Shown piece by piece: positions 18,448-27,517 of a DNA stretch of 64,000 nt. The translations under genes were made by a program, and so were the position numbers. Source of the stretch: Paracoccaceae bacterium (GTDB lineage: Bacteria; Pseudomonadota; Alphaproteobacteria; Rhodobacterales; Rhodobacteraceae); the NCBI GenBank assembly GCA_016124615.1, contig WGNF01000004.1, forward strand, positions 282,659 through 346,658, read 5' to 3'. The stretch's first letter is position 1; each line of letters starts with the position of its first letter. Under the pieces are notes generated by a model that was not told the origin of the DNA, did no database searches, and saw only the letters and a program-made list of their open reading frames with translations.

Positions 18448-19340
18448 GGCTGTTGCTCCCCTTTGCGGTTGAGAATGACGGAATAGACACCGGTGGTCGC
18501 GGTGATGAAAAGCTGTTGCTTGGCGCGGCCGCCAAAGCAGAGGTTCGACACGACTTCCGGCACCAGAATCTTGCCCATCAGGTGGCCGTCGGGCGCAAGG
18601 CAATGCACGCCATCGGCCGCCGAGGACCACAAGTTGCCCTCAGTGTCGACGCGGATGCCATCGGCGCAGCCGGGCGCGATGGTGTGGAACACCGCGCCGC
18701 CGGTCAGCCGCCCATCGGCACCAAGGTCGAAGACCCGGATATGCTGCGGGTCTGTGCTGAACATGCGGCCGGTGTCGGCGACGTAAAGGCGGCGTTCATC
18801 CGGGCTGAAGGCAAGGCCGTTGGGGCAGGCGAAATCGGTCAGCACCGCGGCGATTTCACCCGAGGGGGCGACGCGGTAGACGTTGCAGGGCAGTTCCTGT
18901 TCGGCCTTGAACCCCTCGTAATCGGTCATGATCCCGTAGTGCGGATCGCTGAACCAGATCGCGCCGTCAGTGGCCACGATCACGTCGTTGGGCGAATTCA
19001 AGCGCTTGCCCTTATAGCTGTCGGCGATCACGGTGATGCGGCCGTCAAGCTCGGTTCGCGTTACCCGGCGGGTGCCGTGTTCGCACGAGACCAGCCGCCC
19101 CTGCCGGTCGCGGGTGTGGCCATTGGCGTAGTTCGAGGGCGCGCGGAACGTGGTCAACCCGTGGCCCGGCGTCCAGCGCAGGATGCGGTTGTTCGGGATA
19201 TCGGAAAACAGCAGGCACCCGGCATCGCCGAACCAGACCGGCCCCTCGGCCCAGTCGAAGCCGGTCGCGATCTGTTTCACCGGCGCGTTGCCGATGACAT
19301 AGGCGGCAAAGGCCGGGTCGACGGTTTCGAAAAAGGACAT
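18444..19340 (-). CDS. SMP-30/gluconolactonase family lactonase
   Basis: The 298-residue protein is a six-bladed propeller of the SMP-30 family. The metal-site residues are visible: glutamate in FDWAEGPVWF, asparagine in LNSPNDVIVATDG, and aspartate in PGCADGIRVDTEGNLW. It opens sugar lactones such as glucono-1,5-lactone to the acid. It is the first gene of a two-gene unit with gnd (4-nt overlap), about 70 bp downstream of a perfect lac-type palindrome. Given the neighbours, gluconolactone is the likely substrate. Confidence 0.9.
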   Translation of the reverse strand: MSFFETVDPAFAAYVIGNAPVKQIATGFDWAEGPVWFGDAGCLLFSDIPNNRILRWTPGHGLTTFRAPSNYANGHTRDRQGRLVSCEHGTRRVTRTELDGRITVIADSYKGKRLNSPNDVIVATDGAIWFSDPHYGIMTDYEGFKAEQELPCNVYRVAPSGEIAAVLTDFACPNGLAFSPDERRLYVADTGRMFSTDPQHIRVFDLGADGRLTGGAVFHTIAPGCADGIRVDTEGNLWSSAADGVHCLAPDGHLMGKILVPEVVSNLCFGGRAKQQLFITATTGVYSVILNRKGEQQP

Positions 19341-19409
19341 GGGTCACCTCTGCCCGTTTCAGGGCTTGGCGAGAGTTAAACCCCATTGCGCAGGCGGTGC
19401 AACGCCGGA

Positions 19410-19423
19410 TGTGAGCGCTCACA
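19410..19423. promoter_or_regulatory. Perfect TGTGAGCGCTCACA palindrome (LacI/GalR-type operator)
   Basis: TGTGAGCGCTCACA is a 14-bp perfect palindrome, identical to the core of the symmetric lac operator recognised by LacI-family repressors. It lies 70 bp upstream of the gluconolactonase-gnd unit and overlaps the last codons and stop of the 2-hydroxyacid dehydrogenase gene. A LacI-family gluconate-type repressor (GntR of the LacI family) is the expected binder, but no such gene is in the window. Confidence 0.6.
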
Positions 19424-20366
19424 CAACCGCGCTTGGCAGCGGCAACCCCGCGAAATGGGCGGTCAGGTTATCGCGCATCAACTGGCCCATCGCCGCGCGC
19501 GTTTCGACCGTGGCAGAGCCGTGGTGAGGTTGCAGCAGCACGTTCCGCAGCGGCAGGAACCGCGAGTTGACGTTCGGTTCGCCCTCGAAAACGTCCAACG
19601 CGGCCCCGGCGATGGTCTGCGCCTCAAGGGCGTCCAGCAGGGCGGATTCGTCGATGTTGGCGGCGCGACTGATGTTGATCAGGCGCCCCGCGGGGCCAAG
19701 CGCGCGCAGCACCGCGGGCCCGACCACATGCCGCGTCTCGGCGGTGGCGGCGAGGGCGACGAACAGGTGATCGGACTGCGCGGCCAGGGCCACCGGGTCG
19801 GGGACATAGGCCCAATCGGCGGGCACGTCCTTGGGGCGGCGGGCGGAATAGGCGATGGGCATTCCGAAGGCGGCACAGCGCTGCGCGATGGCCGTGCCGA
19901 TGCGGCCAAGGCCAAGGATGCCCGCGCGCGCGCCGCTGACACGGTGGCGCAGCGGCGGGCCGCCAGTTGCGGCCCAGGCGCCGCTGCGCACATTGGCATC
20001 GGCGGCGACGATGCCCCGCGCCAGCGCCAGCATCATCGCCACGGCAAGGTCGGCCACATCGTCGGTCAGCACGTCGGGGGTGTTGGTGACGCGGATGCCA
20101 CGGGCCCGGCACGGCGCCAGATCAACCGCGTCATAGCCGACACCGTAGACCGCGACGATCTGCACCCGCGGGCAGGCGGCAAGGATCGCGGCGCTGACGC
20201 CCCGGCCGCCATTGGTGGCGATGGCATCCACCAGCGGGCCGACCGTTGCCAGCAGCGCGGGCTGGTCGGGCGCGTCGAAATAGCGGTGCACGATGAAGGC
20301 GGCATCAAGCGGGGTCTGATCCGCCTCGGGATAGGGCGTGAGTTGCAGCAGATGAGGCTTTGGCAC
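19419..20366 (-). CDS. D-2-hydroxyacid dehydrogenase (2-ketogluconate/hydroxypyruvate reductase type)
   Basis: The 315-residue protein has the two-domain D-2-hydroxyacid dehydrogenase layout: VAVYGVGYDAVDL, NAD(P)-binding GILGLGRIGTAIAQ, and the catalytic arginine (NISRAANIDESAL), glutamate (DVFEGEPNVN) and histidine (QPHHGSATVETR). The segment YSARRPKD after the Rossmann motif suggests NADPH preference. In a gluconate cluster it is probably a 2-ketogluconate reductase making gluconate, though glyoxylate/hydroxypyruvate reductase is equally possible by sequence. It is divergent from the SDR at 20456. Confidence 0.88.
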   Translation of the reverse strand: MPKPHLLQLTPYPEADQTPLDAAFIVHRYFDAPDQPALLATVGPLVDAIATNGGRGVSAAILAACPRVQIVAVYGVGYDAVDLAPCRARGIRVTNTPDVLTDDVADLAVAMMLALARGIVAADANVRSGAWAATGGPPLRHRVSGARAGILGLGRIGTAIAQRCAAFGMPIAYSARRPKDVPADWAYVPDPVALAAQSDHLFVALAATAETRHVVGPAVLRALGPAGRLINISRAANIDESALLDALEAQTIAGAALDVFEGEPNVNSRFLPLRNVLLQPHHGSATVETRAAMGQLMRDNLTAHFAGLPLPSAVV

Positions 20367-20455
20367 GGGCGCGGGCTCCGGTGCTTGACGTTGCGGGGTG
20401 GGGTTACCTAAACGGGAGGGGCCGCGCGTGTCGAGGCGGAAAGCAGGAGGCGGGA

Positions 20456-21211
20456 ATGGCAGGCAACCTGTTCGACCTCAGCGGGCGTCGCGCGCTGGTC
20501 ACCGGCTCGTCGCAGGGTATCGGGATGGCGCTGGCCAGGGGGCTGGCCGCGGCCGGGGCCGAGGTGGTCCTGAACGGGCGCGACAAGGCCAGGCTTGCCG
20601 CCGCCGCCGATGCCTTGGGCGAGGCCTGGGTGCTGGCCTTCGACGTGACCGACCACGCGGCGGCGCGGGCGGCGGTGGACGGGTTCGAGGCTGACGTGGG
20701 GCCGATCGACATCCTCGTGAACAACGCCGGCATCCAGCATCGCGGCCCGCTGGAGGAATTTTCACCGGCGGCGTTCGAGCGGCTGCTGAGCACCAACATC
20801 TCCAGCGTGTTCAACGTCGGGCAGGCCTGCGCGCGGCACATGATCGGGCGCGGGCGCGGCAAGATCATCAACATCGCGTCGGTGCAGACGGCTTTGGCGC
20901 GGCCGGGGATCGCGCCCTACACCGCCACCAAGGGTGCGGTGGGGAACCTGACCAAGGGCATGGCGACCGACTGGGCGCGTTTCGGGCTGAACTGCAACGC
21001 CATCGCGCCGGGGTATTTCGACACCCCGCTGAATGCGGCGCTGGTGGCGGACCCGGCCTTCTCGGCCTGGCTGACGGCGCGCACCCCGGCCGGGCGCTGG
21101 GGCCGCGTCGAGGAACTGGTGGGGGCCGCCGTGTTCCTGGCCTCCGAGGCGTCGTCCTTCGTCAATGGTCACATCCTTTACGTCGATGGCGGCATCACGG
21201 TGTCGCTGTGA
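20456..21211 (+). CDS. SDR family oxidoreductase, gluconate 5-dehydrogenase type
   Basis: The 251-residue protein has the classical SDR motifs: TGSSQGIGMALARGLA (cofactor), NNAGIQHRGPLEEF, catalytic serine in NIASVQTAL and YTATKGAV for Tyr and Lys. The LFDLSGRRALVTGSSQGIG start and GIQHRGPLEEF are typical of gluconate 5-dehydrogenases (IdnO/Gno), which reduce 5-ketogluconate to gluconate. ATG 20456 has AGGAGG upstream. Its stop overlaps the GTG start of the gluconokinase gene, supporting the assignment. Confidence 0.88.
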   Translation: MAGNLFDLSGRRALVTGSSQGIGMALARGLAAAGAEVVLNGRDKARLAAAADALGEAWVLAFDVTDHAAARAAVDGFEADVGPIDILVNNAGIQHRGPLEEFSPAAFERLLSTNISSVFNVGQACARHMIGRGRGKIINIASVQTALARPGIAPYTATKGAVGNLTKGMATDWARFGLNCNAIAPGYFDTPLNAALVADPAFSAWLTARTPAGRWGRVEELVGAAVFLASEASSFVNGHILYVDGGITVSL

Positions 21212-21714
21212 CGCCACGCATCGTGCTGATGGGGGTTGCGGGCAGCGGCAAATCCTCGGTCGGGGCGGCGCTGTCGGCACGGCTGGGCATTCCCTACCGC
21301 GATGGCGACGACCTGCACCCGGCGGCCAATGTCGCCAAGATGAGCCGGGGCGAGCCCCTGACTGACGCCGATCGCGCGCCCTGGCTGCGGCAGGTCGGCA
21401 TGGCGCTGCACGACGGCGCGCCGCTGATCATCGGCTGTTCCGCGCTGAAGCGGGCCTACCGCGACCTGATCCGCGCCGAGGCCGCGGGGCCGGTGACATT
21501 CGTGCATCTGGCGGGCAGCCGCGCGGTGATCGCGGCACGGATGGCGGCGCGGAAGGGGCATTTCATGCCCCCTGCCCTGCTCGAAAGCCAGTTCGCCGCG
21601 CTGGAGCCGCCGGGCGCGGATGAGGATGCGGTGACGGTGGACATCGACCAGCCGCTGGCGGCGCTGGTGGCCGAGGTGGCGGCGGCGCTTGGGCCGGGCG
21701 GCGGCGCGCATTGA
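21208..21714 (+). CDS. gntK: Gluconokinase
   Basis: The 168-residue protein is of normal GntK length with P-loop GVAGSGKSSVG, DGDDLHPAANVAKMSRGEPLTDADRAPWL, CSALKRAYRDLIR and KGHFMPPALLESQFAALEPP, all hallmark GntK segments. It phosphorylates gluconate to 6-phosphogluconate with ATP in the cytoplasm. It starts at GTG 21208, overlapping the SDR stop (GTGA), so expression is coupled. Its product feeds the gnd enzyme encoded on the other strand of the same cluster. Confidence 0.95.
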   Translation: MTPRIVLMGVAGSGKSSVGAALSARLGIPYRDGDDLHPAANVAKMSRGEPLTDADRAPWLRQVGMALHDGAPLIIGCSALKRAYRDLIRAEAAGPVTFVHLAGSRAVIAARMAARKGHFMPPALLESQFAALEPPGADEDAVTVDIDQPLAALVAEVAAALGPGGGAH

Positions 21715-21769
21715 CCTTGGCCGGTGGCGGATTAAGGTCTGCGCAAATCCTCTACCGAAGGCCCGAGCC

Positions 21770-23008
21770 ATGACCATGACCCCGATCGACCCCGACAAAC
21801 TCGACCGCCTTGCCGAGGTGGCGGTGCGCGTCGGCCTGAACCTGCAACCGGGGCAAGACCTGCTGCTGACGGCGCCCGCGGCCGCGCTGCCGTTCGTGCG
21901 GCGGATCGCGGTGCATGCCTACAAGGCGGGTGCCGGGCTGGTAACGCCGATCCTGTCGGATGAAGAGCTGACGCTGGCACGGTTTCGCAACGCGCCCGAT
22001 GCCAGCTTCGACAAGGCGGCGGACTGGCTTTACCGCGGCATGGCCGATGCGTTTTCGGCCAATACCGCCCGGATGGCGGTGGTGGGCGACAACCCGATGA
22101 TGCTGTCGGCCGAAGACCCGGAAAAGGTGGCGCGAGCGAACAAGGCCAATTCCATCGCCTACAAACCGGCGCTGGAGAAAATCTCGGGCTTCGACATCAA
22201 CTGGAACCTCACCGCCTATCCGAACCCGGCCTGGGCCCGGCTGGTGTTCCCCGACCTGCCCGAGGATGAAGCGACGGCAAAGCTGGCCGGGGCGATCTTT
22301 GCCGCCTCGCGCATCGAGAACGATGACCCGGTGGCGGCCTGGGCCACCCACAACAGCAACCTGCGCCAGCGCAGTGCCTGGCTGAATGGCCAGCGGTTCG
22401 CGGCGCTGCAGTTCACCGGGCCGGGCACGGACCTGACGGTGGGGCTGGCCGACGGGCATGAATGGCACGGCGGCGCCTCGACCGCGAAGAACGGAATCAC
22501 CTGCAACCCCAACATCCCGACCGAAGAGGTGTTCACCACCCCCCATGCGCTGCGGGTCGATGGCCACGTCTGCGCGACGAAGCCGCTGTCGCATCAGGGC
22601 ACGCTGATCGAGAACATCGCCGTGCGGTTCGAGGCCGGGCGGATCGTCGAGGCGAAGGCCACCAAGGGCGAGGCGGTGCTGTTGAAGGTGCTGGACAGCG
22701 ACGCGGGCGCGCGGCGGCTGGGCGAGGTTGCGCTGGTGCCGCATTCCTCGCCGATCTCGCAGTCGGCGCTGTTGTTCTACAACACGCTGTTTGATGAAAA
22801 TGCCGCCTGCCACATCGCGCTTGGCCAGTGCTATTACAAGTGCTTCCTTGACGGTGCCAGCCTCAGCCCGGCGCAGATCGCGGCGCAGGGCGGCAATTCC
22901 AGCATCATCCACATCGACTGGATGATCGGTTCGGACAAGATCGACATCGACGGCCTTGCCGCCGATGGCGCGCGTGTGCCGGTGTTCCGCAAGGGCGAGT
23001 GGGCCTAA
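21770..23008 (+). CDS. M29 family aminopeptidase
   Basis: The 412-residue protein carries the M29 (AmpS/aminopeptidase T) motifs: [14 protein letters not shown] at the N-terminus, [22 protein letters not shown] with metal-binding glutamates, and [20 protein letters not shown] and [15 protein letters not shown] at the C-terminal dinuclear metal site. It removes N-terminal residues from peptides in the cytoplasm. ATG 21770 matches the family start ([17 protein letters not shown]). Convergent, with a 4-nt overlap at the stops, with the cupin gene. Confidence 0.92.
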   Translation: MTMTPIDPDKLDRLAEVAVRVGLNLQPGQDLLLTAPAAALPFVRRIAVHAYKAGAGLVTPILSDEELTLARFRNAPDASFDKAADWLYRGMADAFSANTARMAVVGDNPMMLSAEDPEKVARANKANSIAYKPALEKISGFDINWNLTAYPNPAWARLVFPDLPEDEATAKLAGAIFAASRIENDDPVAAWATHNSNLRQRSAWLNGQRFAALQFTGPGTDLTVGLADGHEWHGGASTAKNGITCNPNIPTEEVFTTPHALRVDGHVCATKPLSHQGTLIENIAVRFEAGRIVEAKATKGEAVLLKVLDSDAGARRLGEVALVPHSSPISQSALLFYNTLFDENAACHIALGQCYYKCFLDGASLSPAQIAAQGGNSSIIHIDWMIGSDKIDIDGLAADGARVPVFRKGEWA

Positions 23009-23412
23009 GCCTCTGGCGGCAGGGCGTACTGATCGTCGCTGACGTGCTCCAGCCAGTCGACGGCGCTGCCCGCCAGCGCCTCTTGCATCGCCAGGTGGCT
23101 CATGCCGTTGGCGGGCGCCGCGCCGTGCCAGTGCTTTTCGCCGGGCGCGAACCAGACCGTGTCGCCGGGGCGGATCACCCGCACCGGGCCACCCCAGCTT
23201 TGCGCCAGCCCCAGACCCGACAGCACCAGCAGAGTCTGGCCGAGCGGGTGGGTGTGCCATGCCGTCCGGGCGCCGGGTTCAAACGTCACCACGGCGGCAC
23301 GTACCCGCGCGGGTTCCGGCGCCTCGATCACCGGGTCCAGCCGCACCGCGCCGGTGAAATAACTGGCCGGGCCCTTGCCGGAGGGTCGCGATCCGCCTGC
23401 CGTGATGTCCAT
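23005..23412 (-). CDS. Cupin domain protein
   Basis: The 135-residue single-domain cupin shows the first metal motif in [21 protein letters not shown] and the second in [20 protein letters not shown], followed by a helical tail ([18 protein letters not shown]). Small cupins of this type act as dioxygenases, isomerases or hydroxynitrile lyases. GGAGG precedes ATG 23412. Its stop overlaps that of the aminopeptidase on the other strand. Substrate unknown. Confidence 0.85.
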   Translation of the reverse strand: MDITAGGSRPSGKGPASYFTGAVRLDPVIEAPEPARVRAAVVTFEPGARTAWHTHPLGQTLLVLSGLGLAQSWGGPVRVIRPGDTVWFAPGEKHWHGAAPANGMSHLAMQEALAGSAVDWLEHVSDDQYALPPEA

Positions 23413-23489
23413 CCGCTTTCCCTCCGACTGGTTGTGCCGCCAGTGTCCTGCATCGGGCGGAACGCCACAAGGACGAAGCCCGGACGCGA

Positions 23490-24383
23490 TTAGCGCGGAA
23501 CGTAGGCCCGCCACGGGTGCGCCTCGCGGAAGCCCAGCACCTCGCGCGCCTTGCGGTTCGACAGCGGCGCCTCGTGTTGCCCCATCGGCCGGGTGATCGG
23601 CGTGTCGGGGCAGTATTTCGCCAAGAACTCGGCTGTGGGCAGGTCGGCGGTGATGGTGTCGTTCACCGCGTTGAAGACCTGATAGCCAAGGCCGTCCTTC
23701 TCGATGCACAGATGCACGATCTCGCCCAGGTCGCGGGCGTCGATATAGCTCCAGGCGTTGCGCTTGCGGCTCATCGGGTCGGCGAGGAAGCCGGGGAATC
23801 TGGCGTATTCATGCGGCTCGATCACGTTGCCGATACGCAGGGCGTAGACGTCGGCCTTGTAGCGCATGGCAAAGGCGCGGGCGGTGCGTTCGTTGCAGAC
23901 CTTCGACAGGCCGTAGCTGTCCATCGGGTCGCTGTCGTAGTCTTCGTCCAATGGGAAGCTGTGGTAGTCCTTGTCGCCTTCCGCGAAACAGACGCCGTAG
24001 GTTGTTTCCGATGATGCAACGATGACCTTGCGCACCCCCAGCTTCATCGCCGCCTCGATGACGTTGTAGGTGCCCACCGTATTCGCCGCGAAGGTCTTGT
24101 TGTCGGGCTCGATCATCACGCGGGGGATGGCGGCGAAATGCACCACCGCATCGGGGGCCTTGGGCGGATGGCCGTGGTCGTAGCCGTCGAAGCCGAAATG
24201 CGTCGTCAGCGCGTTGAAAACCGCGCCGCTGTCGGTGATGTCGGTGATCAGCGTGTTCACACCGGGCAGATCGAGCGGCTTGAGATCGAGGTTCAGGATC
24301 GAATAGCCCTTGGCCAGCAGATGCGGCACGGCGTGGCGCCCGGCCTTACCGGTGCCGCCGGTGAACACGATGCGCTTGGTCAT
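23490..24383 (-). CDS. NAD-dependent epimerase/dehydratase of the threonate cluster
   Basis: The 297-residue extended SDR has [20 protein letters not shown] (NAD binding), [18 protein letters not shown] and [15 protein letters not shown] with the catalytic Tyr and Lys. Similar genes accompany four-carbon acid-sugar operons. It begins 1 nt after the stop of the isomerase gene on the same strand, so it is the last gene of an ltnD-otnI-epimerase operon. The exact substrate is unknown; an aldonate or lactone dehydrogenase is possible. Confidence 0.85.
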   Translation of the reverse strand: MTKRIVFTGGTGKAGRHAVPHLLAKGYSILNLDLKPLDLPGVNTLITDITDSGAVFNALTTHFGFDGYDHGHPPKAPDAVVHFAAIPRVMIEPDNKTFAANTVGTYNVIEAAMKLGVRKVIVASSETTYGVCFAEGDKDYHSFPLDEDYDSDPMDSYGLSKVCNERTARAFAMRYKADVYALRIGNVIEPHEYARFPGFLADPMSRKRNAWSYIDARDLGEIVHLCIEKDGLGYQVFNAVNDTITADLPTAEFLAKYCPDTPITRPMGQHEAPLSNRKAREVLGFREAHPWRAYVPR

Positions 24384-24384
24384 G

Positions 24385-25176
24385 TCAGTCTCCGTTCGTT
24401 TCTTGGGTGTGGAAGGCCCGCAGCCAGCCAAGGCCCGCCACGGTTTCCCCGGCCGGGCGATATTCGCAACCGACAAAGCCGGTGTAGCCGAGGCTGTCGA
24501 GCGCACGCAGGATGCGGAAATCGTCAAGCTCGCCGGTGCCTGGTTCGTGGCGGTCGGGGACGGCGGCGATCTGGACGTGGCCGATGATCGGCATCAGCGC
24601 GCGCAACCCGGTCAGCACATCACCATGCAGAATCTGGCGGTGGTAGATGTCGAATTGCAGCTTCAGGTTCGGCAGGCCGAGATCGGCGATCAGGTCGGCG
24701 GCAAAGGGAAAATCATTGAGGAAATAGCCCGGCATGTCGCGCCGGTTGATCGGCTCGATCACCACATCGAGACCGGCGGCCCCGGCCGTGTCGCAAAGGT
24801 AGGCCAGCGAGTCGCGGTAGGCCGCGACGGCGGCTGGGTCGGTCCGGTCGGCGTGCCCGCTCATCACATGCAGGCGGGCGACGCCGGTGGCGGCCGCATA
24901 GGTCAATGCCGTCGCAACCGAGGCGCGGAATTCGTCGCGCTGGTCGGGCAGCGCGGCAAGGCCACGGTCGCCCGCCTCCCAATCGCCGGGCGGCAGGTTG
25001 AACAGGGCTTGGGTCAGGCCATGCCCCTGAAGCTGATCGGCGATCTGTTCTGGTGGGAAAGCATAGGGAAAGAGAAACTCCACCGCGTCGAAGCCCGCCG
25101 CGGCGGCAGCGGCGAAGCGGTCCATAAACGGATGTTCCGTGAACATCATGGTCAGGTTGGCGGCGAAGCGGGGCAT
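24385..25176 (-). CDS. otnI: 2-oxo-tetronate isomerase (hydroxypyruvate isomerase family)
   Basis: The 263-residue TIM-barrel protein starts MPRFAANLTMMFTEHPFMDRF and contains FNLPPGDWEAGDRGLAALP, IEPINRRDMPGYFLNDF, LQFDIYHRQI, HVQIAAVPDRHEPGTGELD and GFVGCEYRPAG, the metal-ligand Glu, Asp, His and Glu motifs of the Hyi/OtnI family. The neighbours ltnD, otnK and otnC make 2-oxo-tetronate isomerase (to 3-oxo-tetronate) more likely than hydroxypyruvate isomerase. It starts 3 nt after the ltnD stop. Confidence 0.88.
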   Translation of the reverse strand: MPRFAANLTMMFTEHPFMDRFAAAAAAGFDAVEFLFPYAFPPEQIADQLQGHGLTQALFNLPPGDWEAGDRGLAALPDQRDEFRASVATALTYAAATGVARLHVMSGHADRTDPAAVAAYRDSLAYLCDTAGAAGLDVVIEPINRRDMPGYFLNDFPFAADLIADLGLPNLKLQFDIYHRQILHGDVLTGLRALMPIIGHVQIAAVPDRHEPGTGELDDFRILRALDSLGYTGFVGCEYRPAGETVAGLGWLRAFHTQETNGD

Positions 25177-25179
25177 GGC

Positions 25180-26100
25180 TCAGGTCTCTCCCTTGGCGTG
25201 CGGCAGATCCAGCCCGGCCAGACCGGCCAGCATCCGGGCGACCGAGGCATCATCGTCGCGCCCCATCCCGGCGGCGGCGGTCATCACGAACAGTTGCAGC
25301 GCCGTGGCCGCGATCGGTGTCGGAAAGCTGGTGGCCCGCCCGATGTCGGTGACGATACCCAGATCCTTGGTGAAGATGTTGACCGCGCTGCGCGGCGCAT
25401 AGTCACCGTCGAGAATGTGCGGCACGCGGTTTTCAAACATCCAGGAATTGCCGGCCGAGGCGGTGATGACCTCATAAACCCGGGCAAGGTCGAGGCCCAT
25501 CGCCTTCGCGAAGGTCATCGCCTCGCAGGCAGCGGCGATATGCACCCCGGCCAGCAGCTGGTTGACGATCTTGAAGGCGGCGCCGGTGCCCGGTTCCGGG
25601 CCCAGTTCGTAGACCTTGGCGGCGATGGCTTCCAGCACCGGGCGCACCGTTGCGAACACCTCCGGCGCGCCCGAGCCCATGATCGTCAGCTCGCCCGAGG
25701 TCGCCCGCGCCGCGCCGCCCGAAATCGGGGTGTCGAGGTAGTCGCGGCCCGCCTCGGCCACCCGCCCGGCAAGCGCCCGCGCGGCATCCGGCGCCATCGT
25801 GGCGCAGGACAGCACCACGCCGCCGGGCGCCATCGCCGCCACGGCGCCCTGCGGCCCCAGCAGCACGGTTTCCGTCTGGCTTGCGTTCACCACGACGGCG
25901 ACCACCACCTCTGCCCCCTGCGCGGCGGTTGCGGGGTCGGCCGCAGTCCGGCCACCGAGACCGGCGAAGCGGGTCATCGCCTCGGCGCTGACGTCGCAGC
26001 CGGTCACCTCGAAACCGCCGCGCAGAAGCGAGGCCGCCATGCCGAAGCCCATCGACCCCAGCCCGATCACCGTGACCCGTGGGCGCGCCGCTGCGTTCAT
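25180..26100 (-). CDS. ltnD: L-threonate dehydrogenase
   Basis: The 306-residue protein belongs to the beta-hydroxyacid dehydrogenase family: VIGLGSMGFGMAASLL (NAD binding), DTPISGGAARATSGELTIM (substrate), and the catalytic lysine in GTGAAFKIVNQLLAGVHIA. The KIVNQLLAGVHIAAACEAM form and the cluster context identify it as LtnD, which oxidises L-threonate to 2-oxo-tetronate. GAGG precedes ATG 26100. It heads a minus-strand operon divergent from otnK; the 145-bp gap between them holds both promoters. Confidence 0.9.
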   Translation of the reverse strand: MNAAARPRVTVIGLGSMGFGMAASLLRGGFEVTGCDVSAEAMTRFAGLGGRTAADPATAAQGAEVVVAVVVNASQTETVLLGPQGAVAAMAPGGVVLSCATMAPDAARALAGRVAEAGRDYLDTPISGGAARATSGELTIMGSGAPEVFATVRPVLEAIAAKVYELGPEPGTGAAFKIVNQLLAGVHIAAACEAMTFAKAMGLDLARVYEVITASAGNSWMFENRVPHILDGDYAPRSAVNIFTKDLGIVTDIGRATSFPTPIAATALQLFVMTAAAGMGRDDDASVARMLAGLAGLDLPHAKGET

Positions 26101-26245
26101 CTTGCCAACCTCGTCTGCGGGCACTGCCCTTTGACGTTGCCCTGTGTCGGAAAAACCGCGATGATAGCGTTGTCATACACTCGTTAGCCTGACAGGGAAA
26201 CGCAATGCAAGACCCATGTGGCCCTTGCCCAAGGCGGGCCGCGCC

Positions 26246-27517
26246 ATGCTGATCGGCGCGGTGGCGGATGACATTACCGGGGCGACCGACCTTTGCCTGA
26301 TGCTGTCGCGGGCGGGTCTGCGCACGATCCAGGTGATCGGGGTGCCGGGCCCGGCGACCGACCTGTCGCAGGCCGAGGCGGTGGTGGTCGCACTGAAATC
26401 GCGCACCATTCCGGCGAGCGATGCGGTTGCGATGTCGCTTGAGGCCGCGCGGGCATTGCAGGATGCGGGAGCGGAGCGGCTGCTGTTCAAATACTGCTCG
26501 ACCTTCGATTCCACCGACGCGGGCAATATCGGCCCGGTGGCCGAGGCGCTGATGGCGCTGACCGGGTCCGCGCTGACGATCGCCTGCCCGGCGTTTCCGC
26601 GGGCCGGGCGGACGGTCTATCAGGGGCACCTCTTCGTTGGCGGCCGCCTGCTGTCGGACAGCAGCATGAAGGACCATCCGCTGACGCCGATGCGCGATGC
26701 CGATCTGGTGCGCGTGCTGGGGCGGCAGACGTCGTTGCCGGTGGGGCTGTTGCCGATCGGCACGATCCGGCAGGGCGTGAGTGCGGTGCGGGCGGCGTTC
26801 GCGGCAGCGTGCGCGGCTGGAACGCGCATCCTGATTGCTGACACGCTGGAGGATGCCGATCTGGTCACGCTGGGCGCGGCCTCGGCCGATATGGCGCTGG
26901 TCACCGGCGGGTCTGGCATCGGCATGGGGCTGGCGCTGAATCTGGCGGGTGCGGGCCATGCAGCCCCGGCGCGGATGGCGGCCCCGCTGGGGCGCGCGGC
27001 GATCCTTGCCGGGTCGTGTTCGCAGGCGACACGAGGGCAGATCGCCACGGCGGTGGCGGCAGGGCTGCCCGCGCGACGGCTGGATGTGGCCGCGCTGGCA
27101 GACGGGCGCGAGACGGCGGGGGATCTGGCGGACTGGGTCATCGCGCAGCCGGAGGGGCAACCACCCCTGCTCTACTCCAGCGCCGAGCCGCCGGAACTGG
27201 CCGCGATTCAGGCGCAACTGGGCCGCGACGCTGCGGGCGCGCTGGTCGAGCGGACGCTGGCCGAGGTCGCCCGCTTACTGGCGGGCGCCGGGTTCCGCCG
27301 CTTCATCGTGGCGGGGGGCGAAACCTCGGGCGCGGTCGTCACGGCGCTTGGGGTCAGCGTGCTGGCGATCGGCCCCGAGATCGCGCCGGGCGTGCCCTGG
27401 ACCCGCTCCATCGCCGGGCCAGAGCTTGCGCTCGCGCTCAAGTCCGGCAACTTCGGCGGGCCGCAGTTCTTCCTGACCGCCTGGTCGCGGCTGGAACCGG
27501 AGGCCGCCCATGTCTGA
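26246..27517 (+). CDS. otnK: 3-oxo-tetronate kinase (DUF1537 four-carbon acid sugar kinase)
   Basis: The 423-residue protein has the OtnK signature: IGAVADDITGATDLCLMLSRAG, FKYCSTFDSTDAGNIGPVAEAL, ACPAFPRAGRTVYQGHLFVG and the C-terminal nucleotide-binding VAGGETSGAVVTALGV with SGNFGGPQFF. It phosphorylates 3-oxo-tetronate at C4. ATG 26246 matches the family start; an in-frame ATG at 26216 would add ten residues. It overlaps otnC by 8 nt and diverges from ltnD. Confidence 0.93.
   Translation: MLIGAVADDITGATDLCLMLSRAGLRTIQVIGVPGPATDLSQAEAVVVALKSRTIPASDAVAMSLEAARALQDAGAERLLFKYCSTFDSTDAGNIGPVAEALMALTGSALTIACPAFPRAGRTVYQGHLFVGGRLLSDSSMKDHPLTPMRDADLVRVLGRQTSLPVGLLPIGTIRQGVSAVRAAFAAACAAGTRILIADTLEDADLVTLGAASADMALVTGGSGIGMGLALNLAGAGHAAPARMAAPLGRAAILAGSCSQATRGQIATAVAAGLPARRLDVAALADGRETAGDLADWVIAQPEGQPPLLYSSAEPPELAAIQAQLGRDAAGALVERTLAEVARLLAGAGFRRFIVAGGETSGAVVTALGVSVLAIGPEIAPGVPWTRSIAGPELALALKSGNFGGPQFFLTAWSRLEPEAAHV

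Noticed and set aside
24385..25176. Hydroxypyruvate isomerase of glyoxylate metabolism
   Set aside because: No glyoxylate carboligase is adjacent; the neighbours are ltnD, otnK and otnC, favouring 2-oxo-tetronate isomerase.
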